DNA of 17,427 bases from Calditrichota bacterium (GTDB lineage: Bacteria > Zixibacteria > MSB-5A5 > GN15 > FEB-12), in assembly GCA_030641085.1 (NCBI GenBank), contig DAOWIC010000155.1:1-17427 (forward strand), given 5' to 3'. A program made the position numbers and the translations under genes. The notes beneath the pieces were generated by a model, which had not been told where the DNA came from, made no database searches, and saw only the letters and a program-made list of their open reading frames with translations. Of the stretch, positions 6,342-14,503 are shown piece after piece (the first letter of the stretch is position 1; each line of letters starts with the position of its first letter).

Positions 6342-7322
6342 CTATCTGTTTTCGCCCGCCAGCGACAGGGCGAGCATCTCCAAAACCGTCTCCTGCTTCA
6401 GCTCCTGATGGCGAAGCCGGGCGTCGGCGGCGGCTATCTCGATTATGATCTCTTCCAGGCGGTCGGATTCATATTTCTGTGCCTGCTGCTGGAATTTGTA
6501 CGTCAGAAAGGATCGATTCCCGAGCGGACGTTTGCCGTTCTTGACCAGATAGACCGAAGTGAAATGCTGCTGCAGAAGCGTTACCAGCGTCACCGCCGAG
6601 GTTCCCTCGGCCAGCAAAGTCCGGGTCATCTGCAGCACTCGCCGGGTCTTGCCCGCCACCACCAGGTCGGCCAGCTCGAATATCCCGAAAACCTCATGCC
6701 CGGCGACGACCTGCCGGATATCATTCACTTCGACTGTCTCGCCGCTCTGACGGTAGTCGATCAGTTTGGCCACCTCGCGGTCGAGAGCGCCCTTGTTGCC
6801 GTCGATCAGTTCGGTAAACAGCTTGAGCGCCTCGGGTGTGATTTCGATCTCTTCTTTTTTCAGCGCCATCGATATCTGGGCCGCCGCCGCCTCAAACTTA
6901 AGACGGTCGAACTGGACCGGCTCGGCGCATTTGGAAACCGCCTTGTAGAAGGCGGAGGTTTTTTTGGGTATCTTCGATGACGGGCTGGTGAAAATGACTA
7001 TCCGGTTCGGGTCCGGGGGATCCAGCAGCCTGAGTATCTGCTGGACCTGATTGGGGCGATAGCTCTGGAAATTCAGGATGACAAAGACCTGTTTCTCGCC
7101 CAACATCGGCAGATTGGAAAGCTCCGCCACCAGGTCGGGCGCCTTCGCTTTCCGGGCGTCGATCTTGCGATAGTTGGCCACGCGCTGCATATCCGGCAAA
7201 AAACGCCGCGCGACAAACTTCTCCGCCTCGGCGACACGATAGTCCTCGGCGCCGAAAAAATAGTAGGCGGGCTTAAACCGGCCCGCCGACACATCTTTGA
7301 AAAGAGTCTGGGGGGTAGCCAT
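6342..7322 (-). CDS. holA: DNA polymerase III subunit delta
   Basis: The delta subunit is the wrench of the clamp loader, opening the beta sliding clamp for loading onto primed DNA. The 326-residue protein begins like other deltas: LFKDVSAGRFKPAYYFFGAEDY corresponds to the opening of the family, followed by helix and strand blocks. It lacks a Walker A motif, as expected for delta. Further family features are NRIVIFTSPSSKIPKKTSAF, the helical lid EALKLFTELIDGNKGALDRE and the C-terminal collar segment (RLEEIIIEIAAADARLRHQ). ATG 7322 is the only sensible start and has no ribosome-binding site; a strong promoter ends about 9 nt before it. The ECF sigma gene follows after 4 nt, so replication and stress-regulator genes share a transcript. 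Confidence 0.88.
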   Translation of the reverse strand: MATPQTLFKDVSAGRFKPAYYFFGAEDYRVAEAEKFVARRFLPDMQRVANYRKIDARKAKAPDLVAELSNLPMLGEKQVFVILNFQSYRPNQVQQILRLLDPPDPNRIVIFTSPSSKIPKKTSAFYKAVSKCAEPVQFDRLKFEAAAAQISMALKKEEIEITPEALKLFTELIDGNKGALDREVAKLIDYRQSGETVEVNDIRQVVAGHEVFGIFELADLVVAGKTRRVLQMTRTLLAEGTSAVTLVTLLQQHFTSVYLVKNGKRPLGNRSFLTYKFQQQAQKYESDRLEEIIIEIAAADARLRHQELKQETVLEMLALSLAGENR

Positions 7323-7330
7323 ACGAGATA

Positions 7331-7360
7331 ATTATACGGCTACCGGCGAAGGGGCGTCAA
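7331..7360 (-). promoter_or_regulatory. Strong sigma-70-like promoter directly before holA
   Basis: On the minus strand TTGACG (7355-7360, five of six consensus bases) and a perfect TATAAT (7331-7336) are separated by 18 nt. The -35 overlaps the stop codon of the upstream 126-residue gene. Transcription should begin about 7 nt past the -10, near 7324, only about 2 nt before the holA ATG at 7322. This predicts a leaderless or nearly leaderless mRNA, consistent with the missing ribosome-binding site. Confidence 0.65.
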
Positions 7361-7737
7361 TCTAAAAGCGAATCGAAGGTCGGGTTGACATTGCGCTCAA
7401 CCCAGTCAAGCGAGTAGCGGTATTTCTCGCGGTAGTTCAGAGCTTTCTGCAGCAGGTGGGAAAACTTCTCCGGCGTCGATTGACGCAGGTTCACCTGGTT
7501 AACGATATTGTGGTTGTTGCCAAAGATCTGGTAAGTAGTCCTGGAAAAATACTTCTGGTTGCTGTCGATGAATTCCAGCAGCGCCAGAAGCGAGGCGTAG
7601 TCCGAATGATCAGAATCAACGGCGTCGAAAGGCGCCTTGAACTTGATTCCGATCTCCGGAATGATAAAGCTGACCACAGCCGATTTGTGTAGCTGGTTGT
7701 CGTGCGGTAATTCACGGGAGCCAAAATAACATTCCAT
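7357..7737 (-). CDS. Conserved-looking hypothetical protein, 126 residues
   Basis: I do not recognise this protein. It is soluble, with no signal peptide or membrane segment. An N-terminal part with beta-strand character (KSAVVSFIIPEIGIKFKAPF) is followed by a helix (YASLLALLEFIDSNQKYF), a strand (TTYQIFGNNHNIVNQV) and a helical, Arg/Tyr-rich C-terminus (LLQKALNYREKYRYSLDWVE). The order loosely recalls an RNase H-like half fold, but no catalytic acidic set can be shown. ATG 7737 has AAGG almost touching it, a poor ribosome-binding site. It lies 34 nt before holA in the same direction, and the holA promoter overlaps its stop. Codon use resembles its neighbours, supporting a real gene. No promoter is clear upstream. 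Confidence 0.65.
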   Translation of the reverse strand: MECYFGSRELPHDNQLHKSAVVSFIIPEIGIKFKAPFDAVDSDHSDYASLLALLEFIDSNQKYFSRTTYQIFGNNHNIVNQVNLRQSTPEKFSHLLQKALNYREKYRYSLDWVERNVNPTFDSLLD

Positions 7738-8004
7738 GCCTTTCCATATTGCAACGACTGTGCCCTAAACGGGCCCGCCCGCTATTATGCTTTGTATCAA
7801 CCAGTTGCGATCTACGGCCCGGACCGATGATGGCCTGATTGTGCACCGCTGTTCACACTTTATCACTCTTGCCTTCAGAATGGACGAAATTTAGTTGATG
7901 CTTGCCTCGCTGCGCCGTCTATATTGCGAACAGCAGTTCATCTGCTAACGTGGGAAATTCAACACCATTTCTCGCGGTAAGGATTATTCGAAAGGGAGGA
8001 AACT
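7738..8004. other. Divergent intergenic region, 267 bases, the longest in the window
   Basis: It separates the minus-strand 126-residue gene from the plus-strand lipoprotein gene. It contains the plus-strand promoter candidate at 7895-7925 and ribosome-binding site before 8005, plus a small AGCAG/CTGCT hairpin near 7931-7945. There is no tRNA-like T-loop, no sizeable ORF and no repeat. No convincing promoter for the minus-strand gene was found. Confidence 0.5.
7895..7925 (+). promoter_or_regulatory. Weak candidate promoter of the lipoprotein gene
   Basis: TTGATG (7895-7900) and TATATT (7920-7925) are 19 nt apart, which is longer than ideal. The leader would be about 73 nt. The ribosome-binding site GGGAGGA just before ATG 8005 is strong. 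Confidence 0.3.
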
Positions 8005-9171
8005 ATGCGAGTGATAATCCTGATCGCTGCTATCAGTCTGCTCGGCCTGGCACTTATTTCATGCGATTCGGACGACCTGGTCGGTCCCGACGACGTTTTC
8101 TTCGGTATGGCTGCCTTTCCTCACGGCGACGGTGATTACTGGGTTTACGCCCGCACCGACAACAACACCGGCGCTGTCGACACTATCACTATCAGTATCC
8201 TGGAGACTATGCTTTTGGACTGCGACGGGCCGGACTGCGCTCTGGCCGAACAACTCTGGAAATTGCGGTCGGAGAGTCTGGTCGATTCACAGGCGACGAC
8301 GGTCGACAGCAGTTCGCTCCACCTGTGCGGTTTCATGTCCGGCACCAGAATCCGCTTTCCGCTCGAAGTGGGCAAGTCATGGTCGGACATGATTCTGGTC
8401 GATGATACTACCAATATTACGGAGATGGTGACCGTAACAGTTCCGGCCGGTTCGATACCGTTCTGTTTTCATCTTGATCGGCGCGTAACCTATCTCGACA
8501 CATGGGAACGGATCCACCTCTGGGTCGCGCCGACGATCGGTATCGTCAAAATGACCTGGGTCACGGGCGGCATGGGGTCCGATTCTGACCAGACGTGGGA
8601 GTTGATCGAGTACGGCAACATACCGGTCAACAATTTTACGCTCGACAGATTTCCGATGAATACCGGCAGTTGGTGGCGATACCTTGTGGAGGATTATTAT
8701 TGGCAGACAGTCGATACTCTGACCATCAGATGTATCGACACCGATTTTGTCGCCGACTTTCAGATCTGGATGCACTCCGACGGAGCAGGTTCTGAATTGC
8801 GCTATTCCACGGCCACTGCCAACAAGATCGTGTTTTACCTGCAAGGGAATATCGAAAACACTTACAAGTCGCTTCTTTTCCCTCTGCGACTCGGACGAGC
8901 CTGGGTGACGGAACCGGGCCTTGATACCAACGAGGTATCAGAAACCGGAGATTACCGTCTACCAACGGGGGAGCTGAGCATTTACTGTATGGTATGGACC
9001 AGCCGTCTATGCGGAGAGTTGTGTACGAACAGCATCAGAACATACTACGTAGCCGACCTTGGAATGACCTATAGAATGGAAGTACACGTCGTCTACGATA
9101 CGGTGAGTCAGGAATCGGTAACTTACAAAGACGAGCGCATAACTTTGATCGATTATCATATCGAGCCTTGA
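8005..9171 (+). CDS. Secreted lipoprotein with two tandem copies of a ~175-residue domain
   Basis: The product has 388 residues, is of unknown function, and is the only plus-strand gene. The start ATG 8005 follows GGGAGGA by about 4 nt. A lipoprotein signal ends in LIS-C20, with Asp at +2, which in E. coli would favour retention at the inner membrane; that rule may not hold here. The mature part is two related halves, ~38-203 and ~216-385. Matching blocks are FPHGDGDYWVY/FPMNTGSWWRY, VDTITISI/VDTLTIRC, FPLEVGKSW/FPLRLGRAW, VPAGSIPFC/LPTGELSIY-C and WVAPTIGIV/YVADLGMTY. Both halves look beta-rich, with many aromatics and several cysteines. It ends 44 nt from the convergent dGTPase-like gene, with no terminator visible between them. 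I know no named family for it. Confidence 0.85.
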   Translation: MRVIILIAAISLLGLALISCDSDDLVGPDDVFFGMAAFPHGDGDYWVYARTDNNTGAVDTITISILETMLLDCDGPDCALAEQLWKLRSESLVDSQATTVDSSSLHLCGFMSGTRIRFPLEVGKSWSDMILVDDTTNITEMVTVTVPAGSIPFCFHLDRRVTYLDTWERIHLWVAPTIGIVKMTWVTGGMGSDSDQTWELIEYGNIPVNNFTLDRFPMNTGSWWRYLVEDYYWQTVDTLTIRCIDTDFVADFQIWMHSDGAGSELRYSTATANKIVFYLQGNIENTYKSLLFPLRLGRAWVTEPGLDTNEVSETGDYRLPTGELSIYCMVWTSRLCGELCTNSIRTYYVADLGMTYRMEVHVVYDTVSQESVTYKDERITLIDYHIEP

Positions 9172-9215
9172 CTTCAACCCAACGAGCTTACCGATAACTA
9201 AAAGCGGTGCCGTTC

Positions 9216-10355
9216 CTATTGAAACTGATCGTACATTTTGACCGCGTAGCGGTCGGTCATACCGGCGATATAGTCTGCGATGACAATCTCTTTCTCTTCG
9301 GTCAGGAGCATCTCCTGAAACCGAGGCGGCATCACCGACGGCTTCTCAAGTAACCCGGAAAAGATAGTCTGGAGTATCTCCTCCGCCCACTCCGACATGG
9401 TCCTGAGCCGCTCATGCTTGTACAGACACCTGTTCAAAAACTCCTTCAGTCCGGACACCAGCGCGCCGGTCTCATCTGAATAGGCGCCTATCTTCCGACT
9501 CGCCGAGCGCACCGCATTGAGGTCGGTAATTTCGTCCTGCTGAAGGCGTCGGCGGGTCTCGTCCAGAACATCGGTTACCATGAAGTCGAGCATGCGGCGC
9601 ACGAGTGCGTAGCGGCCCTTGTCGTCGGCCGGTGAGGACCTTTTGATGACCGCTGCGAACGGCTCCCGCCGGAACAAGTCGATCCCTTTCAGGTCGTTAG
9701 TCGCAATTATCCCCGACGACAGGCCGTCGTCGATATCATGGGCGTTGTAGGTTATCTCGTCGGCGATGTCGACCAGCGAGGCCTCAAGGGTCGGCTTTTC
9801 GTCCGGGTTGAATTCACTCAGCCGCAAATCGACTGTGGTCTCATGCTTGGCGATTCCCTCCCGCACCTCGTAGGAGAGATTCAGTCCCGGGTGTTCGTCG
9901 TAACGCTGCTCGAGAAAGTCAACCACGCGCAAAGTCTGCCGGTTATGATTGAACCCACCCCGCTCTTTCAGGAGTTTGTCCAGAACATACTCGCCGGAAT
10001 GTCCGAACGGCGTATGCCCGACATCGTGAACCAAGGCGATCGCCTCGGCCAGGTCCTCGTTGAGCCTGAGGTTCCGCGCCAGGGTGCGGCTGATCTGGGC
10101 CACCTCGATAGTATGTGTCAGGCGGGTGCGGTAATGGTCCTTCTCGTGGGGGATGAAGACCTGCGTCTTGTACTCCATCCGTCGAAAAGCCGCCGAATGA
10201 ATAATCCGATCCCTATCACGCTGGAAGGCGGTCCGCAGCGGATGTTCCCGCGCCGGGTAGACTCGCCCGCGCGAGCGACTGGAAATCGCCGCGTACGGCG
10301 CAAGCGACTTCAGTTCGCGCGCCTCAATATCGGCCCTGGTCAGATTCTCGGTCAT
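9216..10355 (-). CDS. dgt: Deoxyguanosinetriphosphate triphosphohydrolase-like HD protein
   Basis: dGTPase-family enzymes cleave triphosphate from dNTPs, controlling nucleotide pools in the cytoplasm. The 379-residue protein carries the full HD metal set: H81 (RLTHTIEVAQ), H110-D111 (ALVHDVGHTPFGH) and D199 (DIADEITYNAHD). The N-terminal block RDRDRIIHSAAFRRMEYKTQ with QVFIPHEKDHYRTRLTH is typical of the Dgt-like group. The length fits the shorter, non-E. coli subgroup annotated as dGTPase-like, so substrate range is uncertain. The ATG at 10355 overlaps the stop of the PorV-like gene as ATGA, coupling it to an envelope operon, which is an unexpected partner. The gene is last in the run and convergent with the lipoprotein gene. 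Confidence 0.92.
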   Translation of the reverse strand: MTENLTRADIEARELKSLAPYAAISSRSRGRVYPAREHPLRTAFQRDRDRIIHSAAFRRMEYKTQVFIPHEKDHYRTRLTHTIEVAQISRTLARNLRLNEDLAEAIALVHDVGHTPFGHSGEYVLDKLLKERGGFNHNRQTLRVVDFLEQRYDEHPGLNLSYEVREGIAKHETTVDLRLSEFNPDEKPTLEASLVDIADEITYNAHDIDDGLSSGIIATNDLKGIDLFRREPFAAVIKRSSPADDKGRYALVRRMLDFMVTDVLDETRRRLQQDEITDLNAVRSASRKIGAYSDETGALVSGLKEFLNRCLYKHERLRTMSEWAEEILQTIFSGLLEKPSVMPPRFQEMLLTEEKEIVIADYIAGMTDRYAVKMYDQFQ

Positions 10356-11197
10356 GGCCTTGTCGGTTCCTGTTTCTTTAGATCAAAACTGTAGGCCATC
10401 GAGATTGTGTGTGAGAACCCGAGTGAGGAATGATAAGAAGTAGCGTAGCGGATAATCGCGTCGCGATAATACAATTCCAGCCCGCCGCCATAAGTCACCG
10501 GTTCGGTCGAAATGCCCCAGAAGACCGAACTGACCTCGGCTAATTTGATCTTTTGCCCGACACCCATTTGCGGCTTCTCGCGATCCTGCACTGTGAGACG
10601 GCCCGTAACCGAATAGGAGCCGCGCCCCATCACTTCGGCATAGAGCGTTAGTTTCGGCTTTATCTCCTCGCTGCCCTCTTCCAGCGACGGCGAGGTTATA
10701 TTGTCCAGTGTGATCGCGCTGAAAAACCGTTGGTGCCGATACGACGCCCCCAAACCAACGGTGGCCGCACTGAGGCCATCGTAATAATCACTGCCGAACT
10801 CCACCAGCATCGCCGACAACGAGGCTCCAACAGTCAGGGAATCATACTGGTAGCCAACTGCCAGTTTCGCCACTTTCTCGGAGTACATTTCCCCGCGTCC
10901 GAACTGGCTCAGTCCGAGCGAAAATATGAGCGCGTGGCGCCGGTATGCCGCCGCCACGAACGCCTCATCAAGCTCCTTCACCTCAAACTTGCGATTGATA
11001 CCCAGGTCGAGCTTAAGCTGCCGGTCGTTGATCCCGCCGGTCGGCACCGAGACCAGGGCCGACGCGGTTGACTCAGAAAGCATGACCGTCCCGGCGAAAC
11101 CGGTGCCGTGGCTGGTCAGGAAATCAAAGCCCGACGCGCCCGGACCGGCGGCCATAACGGCTATCAACAGCGTAAATATCCGTCTGCGTAATTTCAT
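10352..11197 (-). CDS. PorV/PorQ-like outer-membrane beta-barrel protein
   Basis: A signal peptide (MKLRRRIFTLLIAVMAAGP, cleavage near ASG-23) precedes a 258-residue mature protein of alternating polar and hydrophobic strands. The mature start FDFLTSHGTGFAGTVMLSES, the early Ala-rich stretch and later strands such as AVGYQYDSLTVGASLSAM, and TVGLGASYRHQRFFSAITLD with nearby NITSPS, resemble PorV/PorQ-type FadL-like barrels. The C-terminal HTISMAYSFDL fits a last barrel strand. In Bacteroidetes PorV carries type IX secretion cargo to the surface; family members also occur where type IX secretion is unproven. It starts 2 nt after the lamin-tail gene and its stop overlaps dgt. Assignment is by pattern, so the named family is moderately sure and the outer-membrane location quite sure. 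Confidence 0.7.
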   Translation of the reverse strand: MKLRRRIFTLLIAVMAAGPGASGFDFLTSHGTGFAGTVMLSESTASALVSVPTGGINDRQLKLDLGINRKFEVKELDEAFVAAAYRRHALIFSLGLSQFGRGEMYSEKVAKLAVGYQYDSLTVGASLSAMLVEFGSDYYDGLSAATVGLGASYRHQRFFSAITLDNITSPSLEEGSEEIKPKLTLYAEVMGRGSYSVTGRLTVQDREKPQMGVGQKIKLAEVSSVFWGISTEPVTYGGGLELYYRDAIIRYATSYHSSLGFSHTISMAYSFDLKKQEPTRP

Positions 11198-11199
11198 AG

Positions 11200-12855
11200 T
11201 TACCTGGCAATTACAATCGGTAATTTCTCCGAGGCTACTCCACCCGCCTCCACATACAGAATGTAAAGCCCTATCGGCAGGCGGCGACCGGCATCGGACA
11301 GACCATCCCAGATAATTGTCGTGGGCGGAGAGATATCCTTATCGTAGAAAATCTTCACCTCCCGGCCCTGACGGTCATATATTTTCACGGTGTAATCGGA
11401 CGCAATCGGAGCGGAGATATCGATTGTCATGTAGTCATCGATCCCGTCATCATCCGGCGATACATAGGCGCTGCCCAATACGATGTCTATCTGGGAACCG
11501 GCGTCCAAAAAGATGACGTCGTTATATCCGCCGGGAGTGCCGAGCGCGGTCTCCGAGCGCCCCCATAAATCTTCTTTGCCCGGTTCCTCGCCGCGCGCCC
11601 AGGTAAACTCACCCTCATGCGTAAAGCTGTACTCGAATCGATCCGCCTCGATACCGTAGCTGTCGATCAACCGCACGACATCGCCGTCGTTGTTGAAGGT
11701 GGGCCAATTCGACGGTTGCCACACTCGTTGCGAGAAACCGGTATAGAAACTGATAAATTCGACAGCGGCTTGGGCCACGACAACGTACTCACCCGGCTCG
11801 ATAATCCTTGAACCGGATGACAGCGGATAAGTGTGAAGGGAATCGCCAAACTGCCAGCCCTCGATCTCGATCGCCTCGCTGGAGCGGCTTTTTATCTCCA
11901 GCCACTCGGTACCGAGATCATCATTCGGGTCGGCCATCAACTCCGACAGAACAAACGGCGGGTAATCCTGCCCGACCGCGACAAATATGAGGCTGTTGTT
12001 GTCGTTGCGGTGGTCACCCGGAAGGATCGCGGTAAACAGCAGGTACTCGCCCTCAAAGACAAACTGCCCGACCATCGCCGCCGATTCGCCCGGCTGCAGG
12101 GGGCGAATCGCCACCGAGCCGAGAGTGTCGCCGATATTGTAATATTTCACACCATCGGGCGCGCCGGTATAAATCAGGTATAGGTTCGAACCGCTGACCG
12201 CAGTGGTGCCGCGGTTGGCAACGGTAAAGCTCAGAATCGTGTTCTCCCGTTCGTGGGTAACTTCCACATCTTCGACCGCCAGGTCGACATCGACCGGCAC
12301 CAGCGAGTTGGCCCGCCCCGGAGTACAGCCGCCCGGCGCGACCGACTGTGATATCCCGGATTCATCAGGCGCGACTCGCTCCCAGGAAACCCCGTCGAGT
12401 CCGGACTCGGTCCAGGTCAACTGAGACACCGTCGTGCCACCCTCGCGGAGCTCAACCGTACCGCCGGTGTTAATAAGCAAGATGGATACCTCGTGCGGCG
12501 TCATGATCGAATCCTCACCCGGCGTGTCGCCCCAGACCGCGGAGCTGTCACCCCAGCGTGATTCGAATGAACTGGAGGAACCGTCGCTGAACAGGCGGCG
12601 ACAGATGATATAGTATTCGCCACCGCCAAGCGTGTCGGCCGATGGCAGGTCATACTGGTTCGCATCGACATAAAGCTGGTACTCGCCCAGCGCCACCGGC
12701 TGCGATGAATTGTTGTAGAGCTCGACCCATTCCAGCACTGTCTCCGATCCCGGCTCGTTGGCCAGTACCTCGTTGATGATCGGTTCGGACTGTGCCGTCA
12801 CCGACAGAAATAACAGAATCATGACAGTGTGAACGACAACCCCTGCTCGCGTCAT
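11200..12855 (-). CDS. Secreted lamin-tail domain protein with C-terminal FlgD-like Ig domain
   Basis: The 551-residue protein begins with a signal peptide (cleavage after A21-Q-S23). Two lamin-tail (LTD) domains are visible: the first at ~24-185 (IINEVLANEPGSET, EWVELYNNSSQPVALGEYQL) and the second at ~305-445 (LSELMADPNDDLGTEWLEIK, IEIEGWQFGD). Between them, ~190-300, is a CARDB-like beta domain (VDLAVEDVEVTHERENTIL). The C-terminus has a SPDDDGIDDYMTI Asp-rich start and a FlgD-Ig/type-IX-CTD-like domain (YTVKIYDRQGREVKIFYD, WDGLSDAGRRLPIGLYILYV). Such proteins are exported and surface-attached; the final domain can act as a sorting signal in some phyla. ATG overlaps the previous stop (ATGA). 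The role is unknown; partnership with the flanking barrels is inferred. Confidence 0.85.
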   Translation of the reverse strand: MTRAGVVVHTVMILLFLSVTAQSEPIINEVLANEPGSETVLEWVELYNNSSQPVALGEYQLYVDANQYDLPSADTLGGGEYYIICRRLFSDGSSSSFESRWGDSSAVWGDTPGEDSIMTPHEVSILLINTGGTVELREGGTTVSQLTWTESGLDGVSWERVAPDESGISQSVAPGGCTPGRANSLVPVDVDLAVEDVEVTHERENTILSFTVANRGTTAVSGSNLYLIYTGAPDGVKYYNIGDTLGSVAIRPLQPGESAAMVGQFVFEGEYLLFTAILPGDHRNDNNSLIFVAVGQDYPPFVLSELMADPNDDLGTEWLEIKSRSSEAIEIEGWQFGDSLHTYPLSSGSRIIEPGEYVVVAQAAVEFISFYTGFSQRVWQPSNWPTFNNDGDVVRLIDSYGIEADRFEYSFTHEGEFTWARGEEPGKEDLWGRSETALGTPGGYNDVIFLDAGSQIDIVLGSAYVSPDDDGIDDYMTIDISAPIASDYTVKIYDRQGREVKIFYDKDISPPTTIIWDGLSDAGRRLPIGLYILYVEAGGVASEKLPIVIAR

Positions 12856-14501
12856 AGCAGAACCTTCATTTCCAGCGACACCACGGTACGGTGTTTATTT
12901 TCATAATGCCCGTGATAAGTATGGCTCAATTTGATGGACAGATCGACATTCTCCAACAAATATATTTCGTTTTTTATGTACGCATACCAGTAGTCGGGAC
13001 TGAAATTCGATGGCTCTATCCGATCAACTTTTCCCCAGAGTTCAATCCTGCCGTAGGCGGCGAACTCCCGTGTGAAGCGGGCAAACGCGGTCAGAAAATC
13101 TTTCCCTCTCGACCGGGTGTTCCACGCCAAATACGTTCTTAGCCTGCCGAGCCCCTGTCCTGTCCGTAGTTCCAATCGGGTGCGGGTCGAGGTCGAGTCA
13201 TTAGGTCGGTCATCTCGCACGCGTCGTTTGGTTTTCCTCAGATGATCCAGCGTGACCGCCCAGCCGGATGCTGTATGGATCAGCCCGGAGAGCCACTGCA
13301 GGTCGGCGGTATCGCTATCGATGGCGGCATAAAGAAACGAGTTGGACAATTTTAGAGATGAGGTCAGGTCGACCAGCGATTTGAAAAGCCCCCCGGTCTG
13401 CCCGGCCCGTTTGCAGGAGTAGTTGAATTCCACGGCATCCAGCATCTGGCGGCTCGAGAGACTGGCCGCCTTGCCGCCGCCGGACAGGTTTAGATAATCA
13501 TCACTGTAACTCCAGAGCGCGTATCTCACGTCCGCCTGACGAAACCGATGGCGCCCCTCGGTTACAACCCCCGCCGGCCCCTTCCGCTCGCCCGCCTGAA
13601 GGCTCAGTTCGGACCGATTGTAACCACCCGCGTATCGATACTGCCAGTGAATGCCGGCTTTGTAGCCGGTGACGTCTTTTCCGGTAGTACGATTGACCAG
13701 AGAGTTGCCGGCAACAATCAGGCCGGGCTGGAAAGAGCCGCTCGCACGGGAAAACATCGCCGCCGTGGTGACCAGGCGGAATTCGCTGTCGCGCTGTACC
13801 GATACCATGGACTGCGCCTCTATCACCCCCGCTCGCAGGCGACTATACAGCCCATTCTGCCCGCCGTAATCGGGATATAGAAACGACTCACCATCGATCT
13901 GATCCGAGTAATCGAACAGCTTGCCCCGGTATCCGACAATTGTCCCCAGCCCCAGGCGACGAGAAAAATTGCCGAGCCGGATATCCCTAACCGGACCGTC
14001 GGCCGAGCGGTAGGTTAGACCTCGCCCCACCAGTCGTTCGTTACCGCTGTACTCGCGCTGCAGGCGAAGATCTGCGGCGAGATTATCACCAAACCCCAAC
14101 GTGACGCTGGTCTGGTATTTTGATTCGGACTGCTCTTCGAGGTCCCGGACATAGCGATGCCTCAGAACACCGCTCAACCGCCGCTCAATACCCGTTCGGG
14201 CGGACACACTGCCGGAGAACAGGGCGGCCTGTTCCGATTCAAGCGATCGGCCGCTCGTGTCAAGACCAAGATTCAATAGCGACAGGTTGGGGATTTCATC
14301 CAGAAGGTGAGGAGTGGTGGAGTCGACACCCACAAAGGCTATTTCCTGCAAACGAATCAACTGCTCAAACGTGATCTCACCGAGGGAGTACGCCTGATAC
14401 AGTTCGTCTTCAGAGGGGAAAACCGAAGTTGACAGTTCCTGCGAATGGAGAGCTTCCCCTGACAGCGCGATAATCAGAGTAAGGACCGCTAAGATTCGCA
14501 A
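12852..14501 (-). CDS. Predicted outer-membrane beta-barrel protein (unrecognised family)
   Basis: I do not recognise a named family for this 549-residue protein. A signal peptide (RILAVLTLIIALSGEALHS) is followed by an acidic helical segment (EDELYQAYSLGEITFEQLI, then RLQEIAFVG) and a Ser-rich linker. From ~95 on, it consists of amphipathic strands with Tyr and Arg (RTGIERRLSGVLRHRYV, YQTSVTLGFGDNLAADLRL), and it ends KHRTVVSLEMKVLL, like a last barrel strand. The start codon is TTG 14501, two bases after the upstream TGA, with no ribosome-binding site; the signal peptide begins right there. CTG two codons earlier is the only close alternative. Coupling with the sigma-54 activator upstream and the lamin-tail gene downstream suggests a shared envelope task. 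Confidence 0.75.
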   Translation of the reverse strand: MRILAVLTLIIALSGEALHSQELSTSVFPSEDELYQAYSLGEITFEQLIRLQEIAFVGVDSTTPHLLDEIPNLSLLNLGLDTSGRSLESEQAALFSGSVSARTGIERRLSGVLRHRYVRDLEEQSESKYQTSVTLGFGDNLAADLRLQREYSGNERLVGRGLTYRSADGPVRDIRLGNFSRRLGLGTIVGYRGKLFDYSDQIDGESFLYPDYGGQNGLYSRLRAGVIEAQSMVSVQRDSEFRLVTTAAMFSRASGSFQPGLIVAGNSLVNRTTGKDVTGYKAGIHWQYRYAGGYNRSELSLQAGERKGPAGVVTEGRHRFRQADVRYALWSYSDDYLNLSGGGKAASLSSRQMLDAVEFNYSCKRAGQTGGLFKSLVDLTSSLKLSNSFLYAAIDSDTADLQWLSGLIHTASGWAVTLDHLRKTKRRVRDDRPNDSTSTRTRLELRTGQGLGRLRTYLAWNTRSRGKDFLTAFARFTREFAAYGRIELWGKVDRIEPSNFSPDYWYAYIKNEIYLLENVDLSIKLSHTYHGHYENKHRTVVSLEMKVLL

Positions 14502-14503
14502 TA

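Noticed and set aside
7738..8004. tRNA, small RNA gene or CRISPR repeats in the longest intergenic gap
   Set aside because: No T-loop motif, cloverleaf pairing, regularly spaced repeats or T-tract-bounded hairpin was seen.
9172..9215. Shared bidirectional terminator between the convergent lipoprotein and dgt genes
   Set aside because: The 44-nt gap has only a trivial 3-bp pairing (CGG/CCG) and no T-tract on either strand.
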